NCBI GenBank assembly: GCA_024686085.1
Contig: JAIBDT010000007.1
Location: forward strand, 1 to 64,000
Direction: 5' to 3'
DNA from: Loktanella sp.
Lineage (GTDB): Bacteria; Pseudomonadota; Alphaproteobacteria; Rhodobacterales; Rhodobacteraceae
Length of the DNA stretch: 64,000 nt
This document shows positions 1-8,615 of this stretch, piece by piece (position 1 is the stretch's first letter; each line of letters starts with the position of its first letter). A model generated the notes under the pieces. That model was not told the origin of the DNA. It worked only from the letters and a program-made list of their open reading frames with translations, and did no database searches. The position numbers and the translations under genes are program-made.

Positions 1-5
1 AGATC

Positions 6-74
6 ATAATCTTCCCTCTCATTTTTAAGACCCTTACCGCTTCGCTGGGTCTTAAAAATGAGAGGGAAGATTAT
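6..74. repeat. Perfect inverted repeat: 28-bp arms (6-33 and 47-74), 13-nt loop
   Basis: ATAATCTTCCCTCTCATTTTTAAGACCC ... GGGTCTTAAAAATGAGAGGGAAGATTAT are exact reverse complements. Confidence 0.9.
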
Positions 75-87
75 AGTACATTACGCT

Positions 88-117
88 AAAGCGGACCGGC
101 TGGAAGCCGGTGGCTTT
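88..117. repeat. REP-like imperfect palindrome
   Basis: AAAGCGGACCGGCT-GGA-AGCCGGTGGCTTT; the inner 7-bp arms ACCGGCT/AGCCGGT are perfect. Confidence 0.5.
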
Positions 118-125
118 AATCCCGT

Positions 126-542
126 TTGTGGAAAGTAAAAGACGCTGGCAAGAAATTGATCGGCAAAGACGATACGCCAGAAGAGGCGATCAATAAGGAA
201 TTGGCCGAACTTGGTCTTGACGCGAAAGACGTCGACATTTCTGTTGAAGGCGGGAAAGTCGTGATGAAGGGTAAAGCCCTTGATCAAGAAACACGCGAAA
301 AGATCATTCTGGCCGCAGGCAACGTCGACGGCATCGAAGAAGTCGAAGACGCAATGGAAGGTTCTTCCGAGGGCACTGTGTTCCACACTGTTGAAAAGGG
401 CGACACGCTGTCTGCGATTGCCAAGAAAACAATGGGTAGCGCGAACAAGTATCACGCGATCTTTGAGGCCAACAAGCCAATGTTGACGCACCCAGACAAG
501 ATCTACCCAGGTCAGGTTCTGCGGATTCCAACAGAGGCGTAA
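126..542 (+). CDS. BON + LysM domain protein (Kbp/YgaU-like), TTG start or altered N-terminus
   Basis: LWKVKDAGKKL..., BON-like middle, C-terminal LysM HTVEKGDTLSAIAKK...IFEANKPMLTHPDKIYPGQVLRIP. Confidence 0.85.
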   Translation: MWKVKDAGKKLIGKDDTPEEAINKELAELGLDAKDVDISVEGGKVVMKGKALDQETREKIILAAGNVDGIEEVEDAMEGSSEGTVFHTVEKGDTLSAIAKKTMGSANKYHAIFEANKPMLTHPDKIYPGQVLRIPTEA

Positions 543-565
543 GCCCCTGTAAATATGACGAGATC

Positions 566-590
566 GGGTAGCCTTGTGCTGCCCTTTTTT
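566..590 (+). terminator. Rho-independent terminator after the LysM gene
   Basis: GGGTAGC-CTTGT-GCTGCCC followed by TTTTTT. Confidence 0.75.
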
Positions 591-675
591 GTATCTGCCG
601 CCTTGATCCAAATCATTGCAGGTGTTTGTCTTAGGGCGCAGTCTCAAAAAATGGCCAAACGCGGGAGGATCGGCA

Positions 676-1443
676 ATGCATGACAGACCAAATGGCGCAC
701 CATCTGTGCGGCCCATTTCCTTTGGTGACATCACAAACAGCCTGCTGGCAGGATGGCGCGATTTTCGCGCGACCCCTGTGCCGGGCCTGTTCTTTGCCAA
801 TTTCTACGTCCTTGGCGGGCTGATTATGACCTGGGTGACTTATGTGACCGGATCGACGTTCTGGCTGGTTCTTGCGGTCATGGGCTTTCCGCTGGTCGGT
901 GCTTTCGCCGCTTTGGGATTATATGAGACCAGCCGCAGACGTGCCGCGGGTGAGCCGCTGAACCTGCGCGAGATTGCGGGGGTGGTTTGGGCGCATAAGG
1001 TGGGCCAACTGCCGTGGTTGGCGGTGATCCTTGTGATTCTGTTTCTGTTCTGGTTTTTCTTGGGCCATATGATCTTTGCGCTGTTTCTAGGCCTGTCGCC
1101 GATGACCAATGTACATAGTTCGACCGAGGTCTATTTGTCGGCTAACGGGTTGAAAATGTTCGGGTTTGGTACAGCAATTGGGGCGGTCTTCGCCAGCCTG
1201 ACCTTTGCTGTTTCCGTACTGGGGATGCCGATGTTTCTGGACCGCGATGTGGATTTTGTTACCGCGATGATCACGTCTTTTCAGGCCGTGGCAGCACAGC
1301 CTGTGCTTTATCTGGCGTGGGGCGTTTTCATAGGTGCGGTGACACTGATCGCGATGATCCCTGCGTTCCTAGGGCTGTTCATTGTGTTGCCGGTTTTGGG
1401 ACATGCCACGTGGCATTTGTATAAGGCTGCGACCCGCGCTTAA
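676..1443 (+). CDS. DUF2189-type integral membrane protein
   Basis: MHDRPNGAPSVRPISFGDITNSLLAGWRDF... with multiple hydrophobic TM segments; start trimmed to the ATG at 676. Confidence 0.7.
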   Translation: MHDRPNGAPSVRPISFGDITNSLLAGWRDFRATPVPGLFFANFYVLGGLIMTWVTYVTGSTFWLVLAVMGFPLVGAFAALGLYETSRRRAAGEPLNLREIAGVVWAHKVGQLPWLAVILVILFLFWFFLGHMIFALFLGLSPMTNVHSSTEVYLSANGLKMFGFGTAIGAVFASLTFAVSVLGMPMFLDRDVDFVTAMITSFQAVAAQPVLYLAWGVFIGAVTLIAMIPAFLGLFIVLPVLGHATWHLYKAATRA

Positions 1444-2015
1444 TGGTGGCGGGCTTGCATGGCCTCATGGGCCGCTTGCATGCCCCGCGCGGCCAAATCG
1501 CTGACTTCGGCGGCATGGGTTTGCAGCGCTGCGACGACGTCTGGATCATCGGAGGTTTGCACAATTGCGACCCCAGTGTCCGTATATTCCATTTCTGTGG
1601 TAATCAATTCTGACTTTTCGAACAAGATGTCGAGTGTCAGGCTTTGGATCGGGATCTCTGGGTCGCGTTTTTCGTCGATCCGTAGGGTCATGCTCATGAT
1701 ATGGCTGGCAAGCGCATCGCGCAGGTCTGCATTGTCGGTTTCGGTCACGGTCCGGATGCCGTTGGGCAGGTTTTCGACAGTCCGCGTCAAGTCTTTGTGG
1801 TTTTCAAAGAGCGCGCGAAGTTCCGCGACTTCGAAATCCTCGGTGTCTTTGCCTTCCAGCATGGGGGTGCCGATGACGTTGTGGATCATCTTTTCGCCCA
1901 TCAAGTTGGACATCACATTATGCACGCTGCCCATCGAGTGCATGCCCACATAGGCCCCCGCGCCCAAAATTACGACTGCGCCGAGCGCCAGAATACCGAT
2001 TGTTCGCTTTTGCAT
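1440..2015 (-). CDS. Secreted/membrane-anchored protein of unknown function
   Basis: MQKRTIGILALGAVVILGAGAYVG signal/TM anchor; ORF shares a 4-bp stop overlap with its convergent neighbour. Confidence 0.55.
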   Translation of the reverse strand: MQKRTIGILALGAVVILGAGAYVGMHSMGSVHNVMSNLMGEKMIHNVIGTPMLEGKDTEDFEVAELRALFENHKDLTRTVENLPNGIRTVTETDNADLRDALASHIMSMTLRIDEKRDPEIPIQSLTLDILFEKSELITTEMEYTDTGVAIVQTSDDPDVVAALQTHAAEVSDLAARGMQAAHEAMQARHH

Positions 2016-2072
2016 TTGGACCCCATACATTCAATACGCGCAATATGTGTGGTGCGCGGTCGGCTCACAAGC

Positions 2073-2543
2073 TTAATCGCGCCTTGCAGCAAAGAAGTCA
2101 CGCAAAAGTGCCTCGGCGGCGGCGGCCCCGATCCCGTCGTAGACCTCTGGTTTATGGTGACATTGCGGGTGCGCAAAAATACGTGGTCCTTGGGCGACCC
2201 CGCCAGATTTCGGATCTGCCGCCCCGTAGTAAAGCCGTGTGATCCGTGCGTTCGAGATGGCCGCCGCGCACATCGGGCAAGGCTCTAACGTGACGTAAAG
2301 ATCGTAACCCGTCAGCCGTTCCTGCCCCAAAGCGTCACAAGCCGCCCGAATTGCAAGGATTTCAGCGTGTGCTGTGGGGTCGTTGAGTTCCCGCGTGCGG
2401 TTTCCCGCTGCACTGACAATGCCTTGCGGTCCTGCGACGACAGCACCGCAGGGCACTTCGCCGCGCTCTGCGGCAGCAACCGCTTCGGCCAAAGCCGCGT
2501 CCATATGGCTGGTAAATGTCATGGACTTATATGCGGGCATCAC
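2073..2543 (-). CDS. tadA: tRNA adenosine(34) deaminase
   Basis: HAE and PCPMC zinc-deaminase motifs (AHAEILAIRAAC, TLEPCPMCAAAIS). Confidence 0.9.
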   Translation of the reverse strand: MMPAYKSMTFTSHMDAALAEAVAAAERGEVPCGAVVAGPQGIVSAAGNRTRELNDPTAHAEILAIRAACDALGQERLTGYDLYVTLEPCPMCAAAISNARITRLYYGAADPKSGGVAQGPRIFAHPQCHHKPEVYDGIGAAAAEALLRDFFAARRD

Positions 2544-2586
2544 GCACCCTCTGGCAAGGGGCGATCAAAGGCGCTATGGCAGGCAA

Positions 2587-3399
2587 ATGAGCAATGATAC
2601 CCCCACAGGCGATCGCATCGCCAAAGTCCTTTCCCGCGCAGGCATCGCGTCCCGTCGCGAATCCGAGCGTATGATTGAAGAAGGTCGCGTGTCTGTGAAC
2701 GGCAAGACCATCAACAGCCCTGCGCTAAACGTCACCGCTGACGACAAGATCGTTGTTGACGGCAAGCGTGTGGGCGAGCCTGATCCGCCGCGCATCTGGA
2801 TGTATCACAAGCCTGCGGGTTTGGTCACATCAGAGCGTGACGAAAAGGACCGTGCCACAGTGTTTGGTGCGCTGCCCGAAAGCATGCCGCGTGTGATGTC
2901 GATTGGCCGTTTGGATATCAACTCGGAAGGGTTGTTGTTGCTGACAAACGACGGGGAAATAAAACGAAAGCTGGAACTGCCCTCGACGGGCTGGCTGCGC
3001 CGTTACCGCGTGCGCATCAACGGGTCTGTGTCCGAGGCGCGGCTGGACGAGCTGCGCAAGGGGATCACGGTTGATGGCATTCACTACCAACCGATGATCG
3101 TTACCTTTGACCGCCAGCAAGGTGCCAACGCCTGGCTAACCGTGTCCATTCGTGAGGGCAAGAACCGCGAAATTCGCCGCACGATGGAAGCGATTGGCGT
3201 GGTTGTGAACCGCTTGATCCGTGTCAGCTATGGCCCGTTCCAACTGGGTGATCTGGCCCAAGGCAGTGTGGAAGAGCTGAAAAGCCGTGTTGTGCGCGAC
3301 CAATTGGGACTGGAAAGCCGCCCAACCCCTACAAGAACACGCAAGCCCACGGGCAAACCAATGAAAAAACCCGCTACGGGGAAAAACCGCCCACGTTGA
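2587..3399 (+). CDS. rluB: Pseudouridine synthase (RluB/RsuA family)
   Basis: S4 domain RIAKVLSRAGIASRRESERMI, catalytic GRLDINSEGLLLLTNDG, EGKNREIRRTMEA. Confidence 0.9.
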   Translation: MSNDTPTGDRIAKVLSRAGIASRRESERMIEEGRVSVNGKTINSPALNVTADDKIVVDGKRVGEPDPPRIWMYHKPAGLVTSERDEKDRATVFGALPESMPRVMSIGRLDINSEGLLLLTNDGEIKRKLELPSTGWLRRYRVRINGSVSEARLDELRKGITVDGIHYQPMIVTFDRQQGANAWLTVSIREGKNREIRRTMEAIGVVVNRLIRVSYGPFQLGDLAQGSVEELKSRVVRDQLGLESRPTPTRTRKPTGKPMKKPATGKNRPR

Positions 3400-3459
3400 A
3401 CCTTTGTCGCCCCCTATAGCGTTGTGCAAGTTAGGGGCGACAAAATTGGGGAAATAACC

Positions 3460-4281
3460 GTGGCTGACCTACTGACACTCGAAAATGCAACGAACCTGAT
3501 CATGCTATGCTTTTTGCAGGCTGTTCTGGGGTTCGATAACCTTCTTTACATCTCGATCGAGAGCCAACGCGCACCAGTCGCACAGCAAAAAGCTGTACGC
3601 ACTTGGGGCATTATTATCGCCGTGGCCCTGCGGGTTGTGCTGTTGTTTGTGATGATCAAATTGATCGCGGCCCTGTCCGCACCGTTCTATATCTTCGACT
3701 GGCCCGGTGTCATTGAGGGCGGTGTGAACTTTGCGACCTGTGTCTTTGTCATCGGTGGTGTGTTCATCATGTACACGGCGGTCAAAGAGATCGCGCATAT
3801 GCTGTCACTGGACGGATTGGGTCACGACGTGGATGGCAAGTCGTCAAAGTCTGCGGTGCATGTGATTGTATTGATTGTGATCATGAACCTGATCTTCTCG
3901 TTTGATTCCGTGCTGTCGGCGCTGGCGATTACGGATGTTTTCCCGATCCTTGCGACTGCGATTTTGTTGTCGGGCTTGGCGATGTTGCTACTGGCTGATG
4001 GCGTCACACGGTTTTTGGAAAAGAACCGCATGTATGAAGTGCTTGGCCTGTTCATCTTGTTGATTGTCGGCGTTGTTTTGCTGGGTGAAGCTGGCCCCGC
4101 TGCCGGTCACGCTGTGCATGACGACGCGCTGAACATCAAGGTTTTCGGCAAGGAAATCATCCCGATGTCCAAAGCGACATTCTACTTCTCTGTGATCGTG
4201 TTGTTCGCCGTCGAAATCTTGCAGTCCGGTTATAGCCGCAAGTTGAACGCGGAACGCAAGGCGTTGCAGAAGCACTCGTAA
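3460..4281 (+). CDS. TerC family integral membrane protein
   Basis: FLQAVLGFDNLLYISIES and MNLIFSFDSVLSALAIT repeats characteristic of TerC; GTG start at 3460 preferred. Confidence 0.85.
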   Translation: MADLLTLENATNLIMLCFLQAVLGFDNLLYISIESQRAPVAQQKAVRTWGIIIAVALRVVLLFVMIKLIAALSAPFYIFDWPGVIEGGVNFATCVFVIGGVFIMYTAVKEIAHMLSLDGLGHDVDGKSSKSAVHVIVLIVIMNLIFSFDSVLSALAITDVFPILATAILLSGLAMLLLADGVTRFLEKNRMYEVLGLFILLIVGVVLLGEAGPAAGHAVHDDALNIKVFGKEIIPMSKATFYFSVIVLFAVEILQSGYSRKLNAERKALQKHS

Positions 4282-4288
4282 ATCACGT

Positions 4289-4316
4289 GCATCGTCCCTA
4301 TAATAAGGGTCGATGC
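4289..4316 (+). terminator. Hairpin between terC and the xpaC/telA cluster
   Basis: GCATCG-T-CCCT ... AGGG-T-CGATGC followed by GTTTTC. Confidence 0.5.
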
Positions 4317-4341
4317 GTTTTCGCTAATCCGAGGGGATCAC

Positions 4342-4428
4342 ATGCCTAAGTCATTTCAACGCGGCGCCTATGTCGTTCTGATCGTGCTACTGTTTGGCGT
4401 CACCTCTGGTTGGCTAGGAGCAGTCTGA
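4342..4428 (+). CDS. Putative 28-aa single-TM micro-ORF overlapping the next CDS (ATGA)
   Basis: AGGGGATCAC ATG; MPKSFQRGAYVVLIVLLFGVTSGWLGAV*; TGA overlaps the ATG of the next gene at 4428. Confidence 0.5.
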   Translation: MPKSFQRGAYVVLIVLLFGVTSGWLGAV

Positions 4429-5306
4429 TGGCCAAGCAATATGGCGGTAAATACAGCCCCAACGGCACGCCAGCGACAGGTCCGCGCGAGGTTATCGACG
4501 ACCGTCAGGTGGATGCTGCGGGTGCCAGATCAAACGTATTATTTGTCCCTGCCATTGTGTTGGTGGCGACCACGTTTTCTGATGGTCCTGTGCAGTTGAT
4601 TACCGGTCTTGTGGGGGCTGCTGCTTTGACGATTGCCGCGATGCTGTTGCGCGAGGGTCTGCGTGCCGAGGCCGCATATGATCTGCGCAAAGTCGCCCGC
4701 CGCCCTGCGTTTCCGCGCAAGATGATGGCCTCTGCCTTGACTGGTGTTGGTGTCGCGCTTGCCTCTTTTGCCCATGATGCCAGTGTCTTATCGGCCATTC
4801 TTTACGGTTTTGCGGGTCTGGCTGTGCATGTTGCCGCCTTTGGTATCGACCCGCTACGCGACAAGCGGATGGAGGGCATTGATACCTTCCAACAAGACAG
4901 AGTCGCCCGCGTTGTTGATGAGGCCGAGGCGCATTTGTCGGTGATGGCAGGTCAGATCGAAGGTCTTGGCGATCGCGCCCTTTTGGTTCGCGTAACGGCG
5001 TTTCAGGCTGCTGCCCGCAAGATGATCCGCACGGTCGAAGAAGACCCGCGTGACCTGACGGGCGCGCGCAAGTTTCTGGGCGTGTATTTGATGGGTGCCA
5101 AGGATGCCACGATCAAGTTTGTTGACCTGTACCGTCGGTCTAAGGACGCGGATGCGCGTGCGAATTATGAACAATTACTGGGCGATCTTGAGCAAAACTT
5201 TGCTGCCCGCACGCAAAAGATGTTGCTCGATGACCGCAGCGACATGGATATTGAAATCAAAGTGCTGCGCGACCGTTTGCAGCGCGAAGGCGTAGGCCTG
5301 AAATAA
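4428..5306 (+). CDS. XpaC-like (5-bromo-4-chloroindolyl phosphate hydrolysis family) protein
   Basis: MAKQYGGKYSPNG..., two TM segments plus a helical XpaC-like C-terminus; immediately upstream of telA. Confidence 0.75.
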   Translation: MAKQYGGKYSPNGTPATGPREVIDDRQVDAAGARSNVLFVPAIVLVATTFSDGPVQLITGLVGAAALTIAAMLLREGLRAEAAYDLRKVARRPAFPRKMMASALTGVGVALASFAHDASVLSAILYGFAGLAVHVAAFGIDPLRDKRMEGIDTFQQDRVARVVDEAEAHLSVMAGQIEGLGDRALLVRVTAFQAAARKMIRTVEEDPRDLTGARKFLGVYLMGAKDATIKFVDLYRRSKDADARANYEQLLGDLEQNFAARTQKMLLDDRSDMDIEIKVLRDRLQREGVGLK

Positions 5307-5321
5307 CAAGGGGGACATCTT

Positions 5322-6512
5322 ATGTCTGATACAATCCGCAAAAAAGCCGAGGCCGCGTTGGCTGAAGTTGAAAAAGTTACAGCCGTGGTTCTGGCAGAGC
5401 CAAAGGGCGAGCTGGTGACAATGGCCGAGGCTGACAAGCCGACCACGACCGAGATCAAGCGCCGTATGGACGAGATCGACATGACCGACACACAGTCGAT
5501 TGTGTCTTTTGGATCGGGCGCACAGGCTGAATTGCAAGTGATCAGCCAGTCGATGCTGGCTGGCGTGCGCAACAAGGATGTTGGCCCAGCGGGTGACAGT
5601 CTGCGTAATATCGTCAGCACAATCCGTGGTTTCTCGGTGTCCGAATTGGACGTGCGTCGCAAGCGGTCATGGTGGGAAAAGCTGCTAGGTCGTGCCGCCC
5701 CTATGGCGAAATTTGTCGCGCGATTTGAGGATGTTCAGGGCCAGATTGACATGATTACCGATGATCTGTTGCGCCACGAGCATGTGCTGCTGAAAGACAT
5801 CGAAAGCCTTGATGTTTTGTATGAGAAGACATTGCAGTTCTATGACGAGCTGGCGCTTTATATTGCCGCTGGTGAGGAAAAGATCGCTGAATTGGACAGT
5901 AAGGTCATTCCAAAGAAAGAACTGCAGGTGTCCAAGGCCCCTGAAGGCAAAGCCGTGATGATGGCGCAGGAATTGCGCGATATCCGCTCTGCCCGTGATG
6001 ATCTGGAACGCCGTGTGCATGACCTTAAATTGACCCGTCAGGTCACAATGCAGTCTTTGCCGTCAATCCGTCTTGTGCAGGAAAATGACAAGTCGCTTGT
6101 GACCAAGATCAACTCGACGCTGGTTAACACTGTGCCGCTTTGGGAAACCCAATTGGCCCAAGCCGTGACGATCCAGCGCTCTGCCGAGGCTGCTGAGGCC
6201 GTCCGCGATGCGAATGATCTGACCAACGAGTTGCTGACAGCCAACGCCAAGAACCTGCGCGATGCCAACAAGGTCATTCGCACAGAAATGGAACGCGGTG
6301 TGTTTGATATCAACGCCGTGAAGGAAGCCAACGCCAACTTGATCGCCACGATCAACGAAAGCCTTGAGATTGCTGACGAAGGCAAGCGCAAGCGTGCGGA
6401 AGCAGAGGAAGAGCTGAAGCGTATGGAAGCAGAGTTGAAGGATACTTTGGCCTCTGCCAAGGCCCGCAAGACTGGGGCTGGCGATAACGTCGGCACCGCA
6501 ACAGGCAACTAG
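5322..6512 (+). CDS. telA: Toxic anion resistance protein, TelA/KlaA family
   Basis: MSDTIRKKAEAALAEVEKVTAVVLAEPK..., SLPSIRLVQENDKSLVTKINSTLVNTVPLWETQLAQAV is TelA-typical. Confidence 0.9.
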   Translation: MSDTIRKKAEAALAEVEKVTAVVLAEPKGELVTMAEADKPTTTEIKRRMDEIDMTDTQSIVSFGSGAQAELQVISQSMLAGVRNKDVGPAGDSLRNIVSTIRGFSVSELDVRRKRSWWEKLLGRAAPMAKFVARFEDVQGQIDMITDDLLRHEHVLLKDIESLDVLYEKTLQFYDELALYIAAGEEKIAELDSKVIPKKELQVSKAPEGKAVMMAQELRDIRSARDDLERRVHDLKLTRQVTMQSLPSIRLVQENDKSLVTKINSTLVNTVPLWETQLAQAVTIQRSAEAAEAVRDANDLTNELLTANAKNLRDANKVIRTEMERGVFDINAVKEANANLIATINESLEIADEGKRKRAEAEEELKRMEAELKDTLASAKARKTGAGDNVGTATGN

Positions 6513-6513
6513 A

Positions 6514-7482
6514 ATGCTGGGCTGGGGTCTGAAAGCGACGTCTATCTTGGGCCTTGTGGCGTTGGCCGGTTGCGCCACTGCACCCGCACCCCAGCCCGCA
6601 GTCACACCAACGGTGCGACCACAAGAACGCGTGGTGCCTGTCATCCCGCCTGTGGTCTCGCCGCCTGTGTCGGATGAAAGGTCTGCGGAACTTGCCGCGT
6701 ATTACGCCCGTGTCGAAAACAGCCTGACAGTGCGCGGCCTGCTGCGCACGGACGGCGGCGGTCCTGATACGCCATTCACCGATACTCAGCTTGCCCGCAA
6801 TTTTGTGCGCATTGCCCTGTTTGACGAATATGTCGCCGACGGGGACCGCCTCCGCGCCCGCACGACCGCGTCGAAACTGCGCCGTTGGGAACAGCCCGTG
6901 CGTATGTCAGTCGCGTTTGGCGACAGTGTCCCCGTTGATCAACGCGCCCGAGACGAAGCATCGGTTCGCAAATATGCCAGCCGTTTATCACGGCTCACGG
7001 GCTTGCCGATCACGGTGACAAATGACAACGCCAATTATCATGTACTGTTCTTGGACGAGAACGACAGACGCGGGGCGGAAAGCCGTTTGCGCGCTTTGGT
7101 CCCTGGTATTTCGCCTAGCTCTATGCGTGCGATCCTGACTTTGCCGCGCAACCAGTTGTGCATTGTCGTTGCTTTTTCAGAGCCCGGACAGTCCGAGTAT
7201 ATCAAGGCGATCTCTGTCATACGCGCCGAGCATCCCCCACTATTGCGTCAATCGTGCATACATGAAGAATTGGCCCAAGGGCTAGGGTTGGCCAATGACA
7301 GCAATGCCGCCCGTCCGTCGATTTTTAATGATGACGAGGAATTCGGCTATTTGACCAACCATGACGAACTGTTGTTGAAGATGCTTTATGACCGCAGATT
7401 CACCTCTGGCATGACCCCTGAACAAGCCGCCCCTATCGCCAAAATCATCGCAACTGAACTGACCACCGCTGGCGCAAGCTAG
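6514..7482 (+). CDS. DUF2927-type lipoprotein
   Basis: Lipobox LVALAGC, FTDTQLARNFVRIALFDEY..., RQSCIHEELAQGLGLANDSN...SIFNDDEEFGYLTNHDELLLKMLYD. Confidence 0.8.
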   Translation: MLGWGLKATSILGLVALAGCATAPAPQPAVTPTVRPQERVVPVIPPVVSPPVSDERSAELAAYYARVENSLTVRGLLRTDGGGPDTPFTDTQLARNFVRIALFDEYVADGDRLRARTTASKLRRWEQPVRMSVAFGDSVPVDQRARDEASVRKYASRLSRLTGLPITVTNDNANYHVLFLDENDRRGAESRLRALVPGISPSSMRAILTLPRNQLCIVVAFSEPGQSEYIKAISVIRAEHPPLLRQSCIHEELAQGLGLANDSNAARPSIFNDDEEFGYLTNHDELLLKMLYDRRFTSGMTPEQAAPIAKIIATELTTAGAS

Positions 7483-7514
7483 TAGATGTGACCCAATCCA
7501 AAGGAGCCTGACCA

Positions 7515-8612
7515 ATGGGCATTTTCGATTTTCTAAGCGGCGAATTTATCGACGTTATCCACTGGACTGACGACACCCGTGACACGATGGTGTGGCGCTT
7601 TGAGCGCGAAGCCCATGAGATCAAATATGGCGCCAAGCTGACGGTCCGCGAGGGCCAAGCGGCTGTTTTCGTGCATGAGGGACAGTTGGCGGATGTCTTC
7701 ACGCCAGGTCTGTACATGTTAGAAACGAACAACATGCCGATCCTGACGACGCTGAACCATTGGGATCATGGCTTTAAGAGCCCGTTCAAGTCCGAGATTT
7801 ACTACGTCAACACGACCCGTTTTTCCGACCTGAAATGGGGCACGAAGAACCCGATCATGTTGCGCGACCCTGAATTTGGCCCGACCCGTATTCGGGCTTA
7901 TGGCACCTATACTGTCAAAGTGTCCGATCCCGCGGTGTTCCTGCGCGAGATCGTGGGCACGGATGGCGAATTTACGATGGACGAGATCAGCTATCAGATC
8001 CGCAACATCATTGTGCAGGAATTCAGCCGCGTGATTTCCTCGTCCGGTATTCCTGTGTTGGATATGGCAGCGAATACTGCGGATCTGGGCAAGTTGGTTG
8101 CCACTGCGATTTCCGCCACGATGACCCAATACGGCTTGACGATCCCCGAGCTATATATCGAAAACATCAGCCTGCCGCCTGCGGTCGAGGCCGCCTTGGA
8201 CAAGCGCACATCGATGGGCATCGCAGGTGATTTGGGCAACTTTATGCAATATTCCACAGCCGAAGCGATGACCGCTGCGGCCGCTAACCCAAATGGTGGC
8301 GGCGGCATGGGTGCCGGTCTTGGCATGGGGATGGGCATGGCGATGGCGGGCCAGATGCAATCGGGTCCTTGGGGCGCAGTTCCGTCTGCGCCGCCGCCGC
8401 CCCCTGTTGAGCACGTCTGGCATATTGCCGTTGATGGTGCGGTCACGGGGCCGTTTTCCAAGGCGTCTATGGGTCGCAAGGTCACTGACGGCACTTTGTC
8501 GCGTGACAGCAAGGTCTGGACCCAAGGTCAGGACGGCTGGAAGTCTGCTGATGAGGTTCAAGAGCTTGCGCAATTGTTCACTGTGATGCCCCCACCGCCG
8601 CCAAGCGCCTAA
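7515..8612 (+). CDS. SPFH-domain (virion core/YdjI-like) protein with C-terminal GYF_2-like domain
   Basis: MGIFDFLSGEFIDVIHWTDDTRDTMVWRFER...; G/M-rich linker; C-terminal HVWHIAVDGAVTGPFSKASMGRKVTDGTLSRDSKVWTQGQDGWKSA. Confidence 0.85.
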   Translation: MGIFDFLSGEFIDVIHWTDDTRDTMVWRFEREAHEIKYGAKLTVREGQAAVFVHEGQLADVFTPGLYMLETNNMPILTTLNHWDHGFKSPFKSEIYYVNTTRFSDLKWGTKNPIMLRDPEFGPTRIRAYGTYTVKVSDPAVFLREIVGTDGEFTMDEISYQIRNIIVQEFSRVISSSGIPVLDMAANTADLGKLVATAISATMTQYGLTIPELYIENISLPPAVEAALDKRTSMGIAGDLGNFMQYSTAEAMTAAAANPNGGGGMGAGLGMGMGMAMAGQMQSGPWGAVPSAPPPPPVEHVWHIAVDGAVTGPFSKASMGRKVTDGTLSRDSKVWTQGQDGWKSADEVQELAQLFTVMPPPPPSA

Positions 8613-8615
8613 CCC

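Noticed and set aside
81-800. 239-aa minus-strand ORF over the LysM gene
   Set aside because: Antisense to a recognisable BON/LysM gene, low-complexity Arg/Phe-rich translation; spurious.
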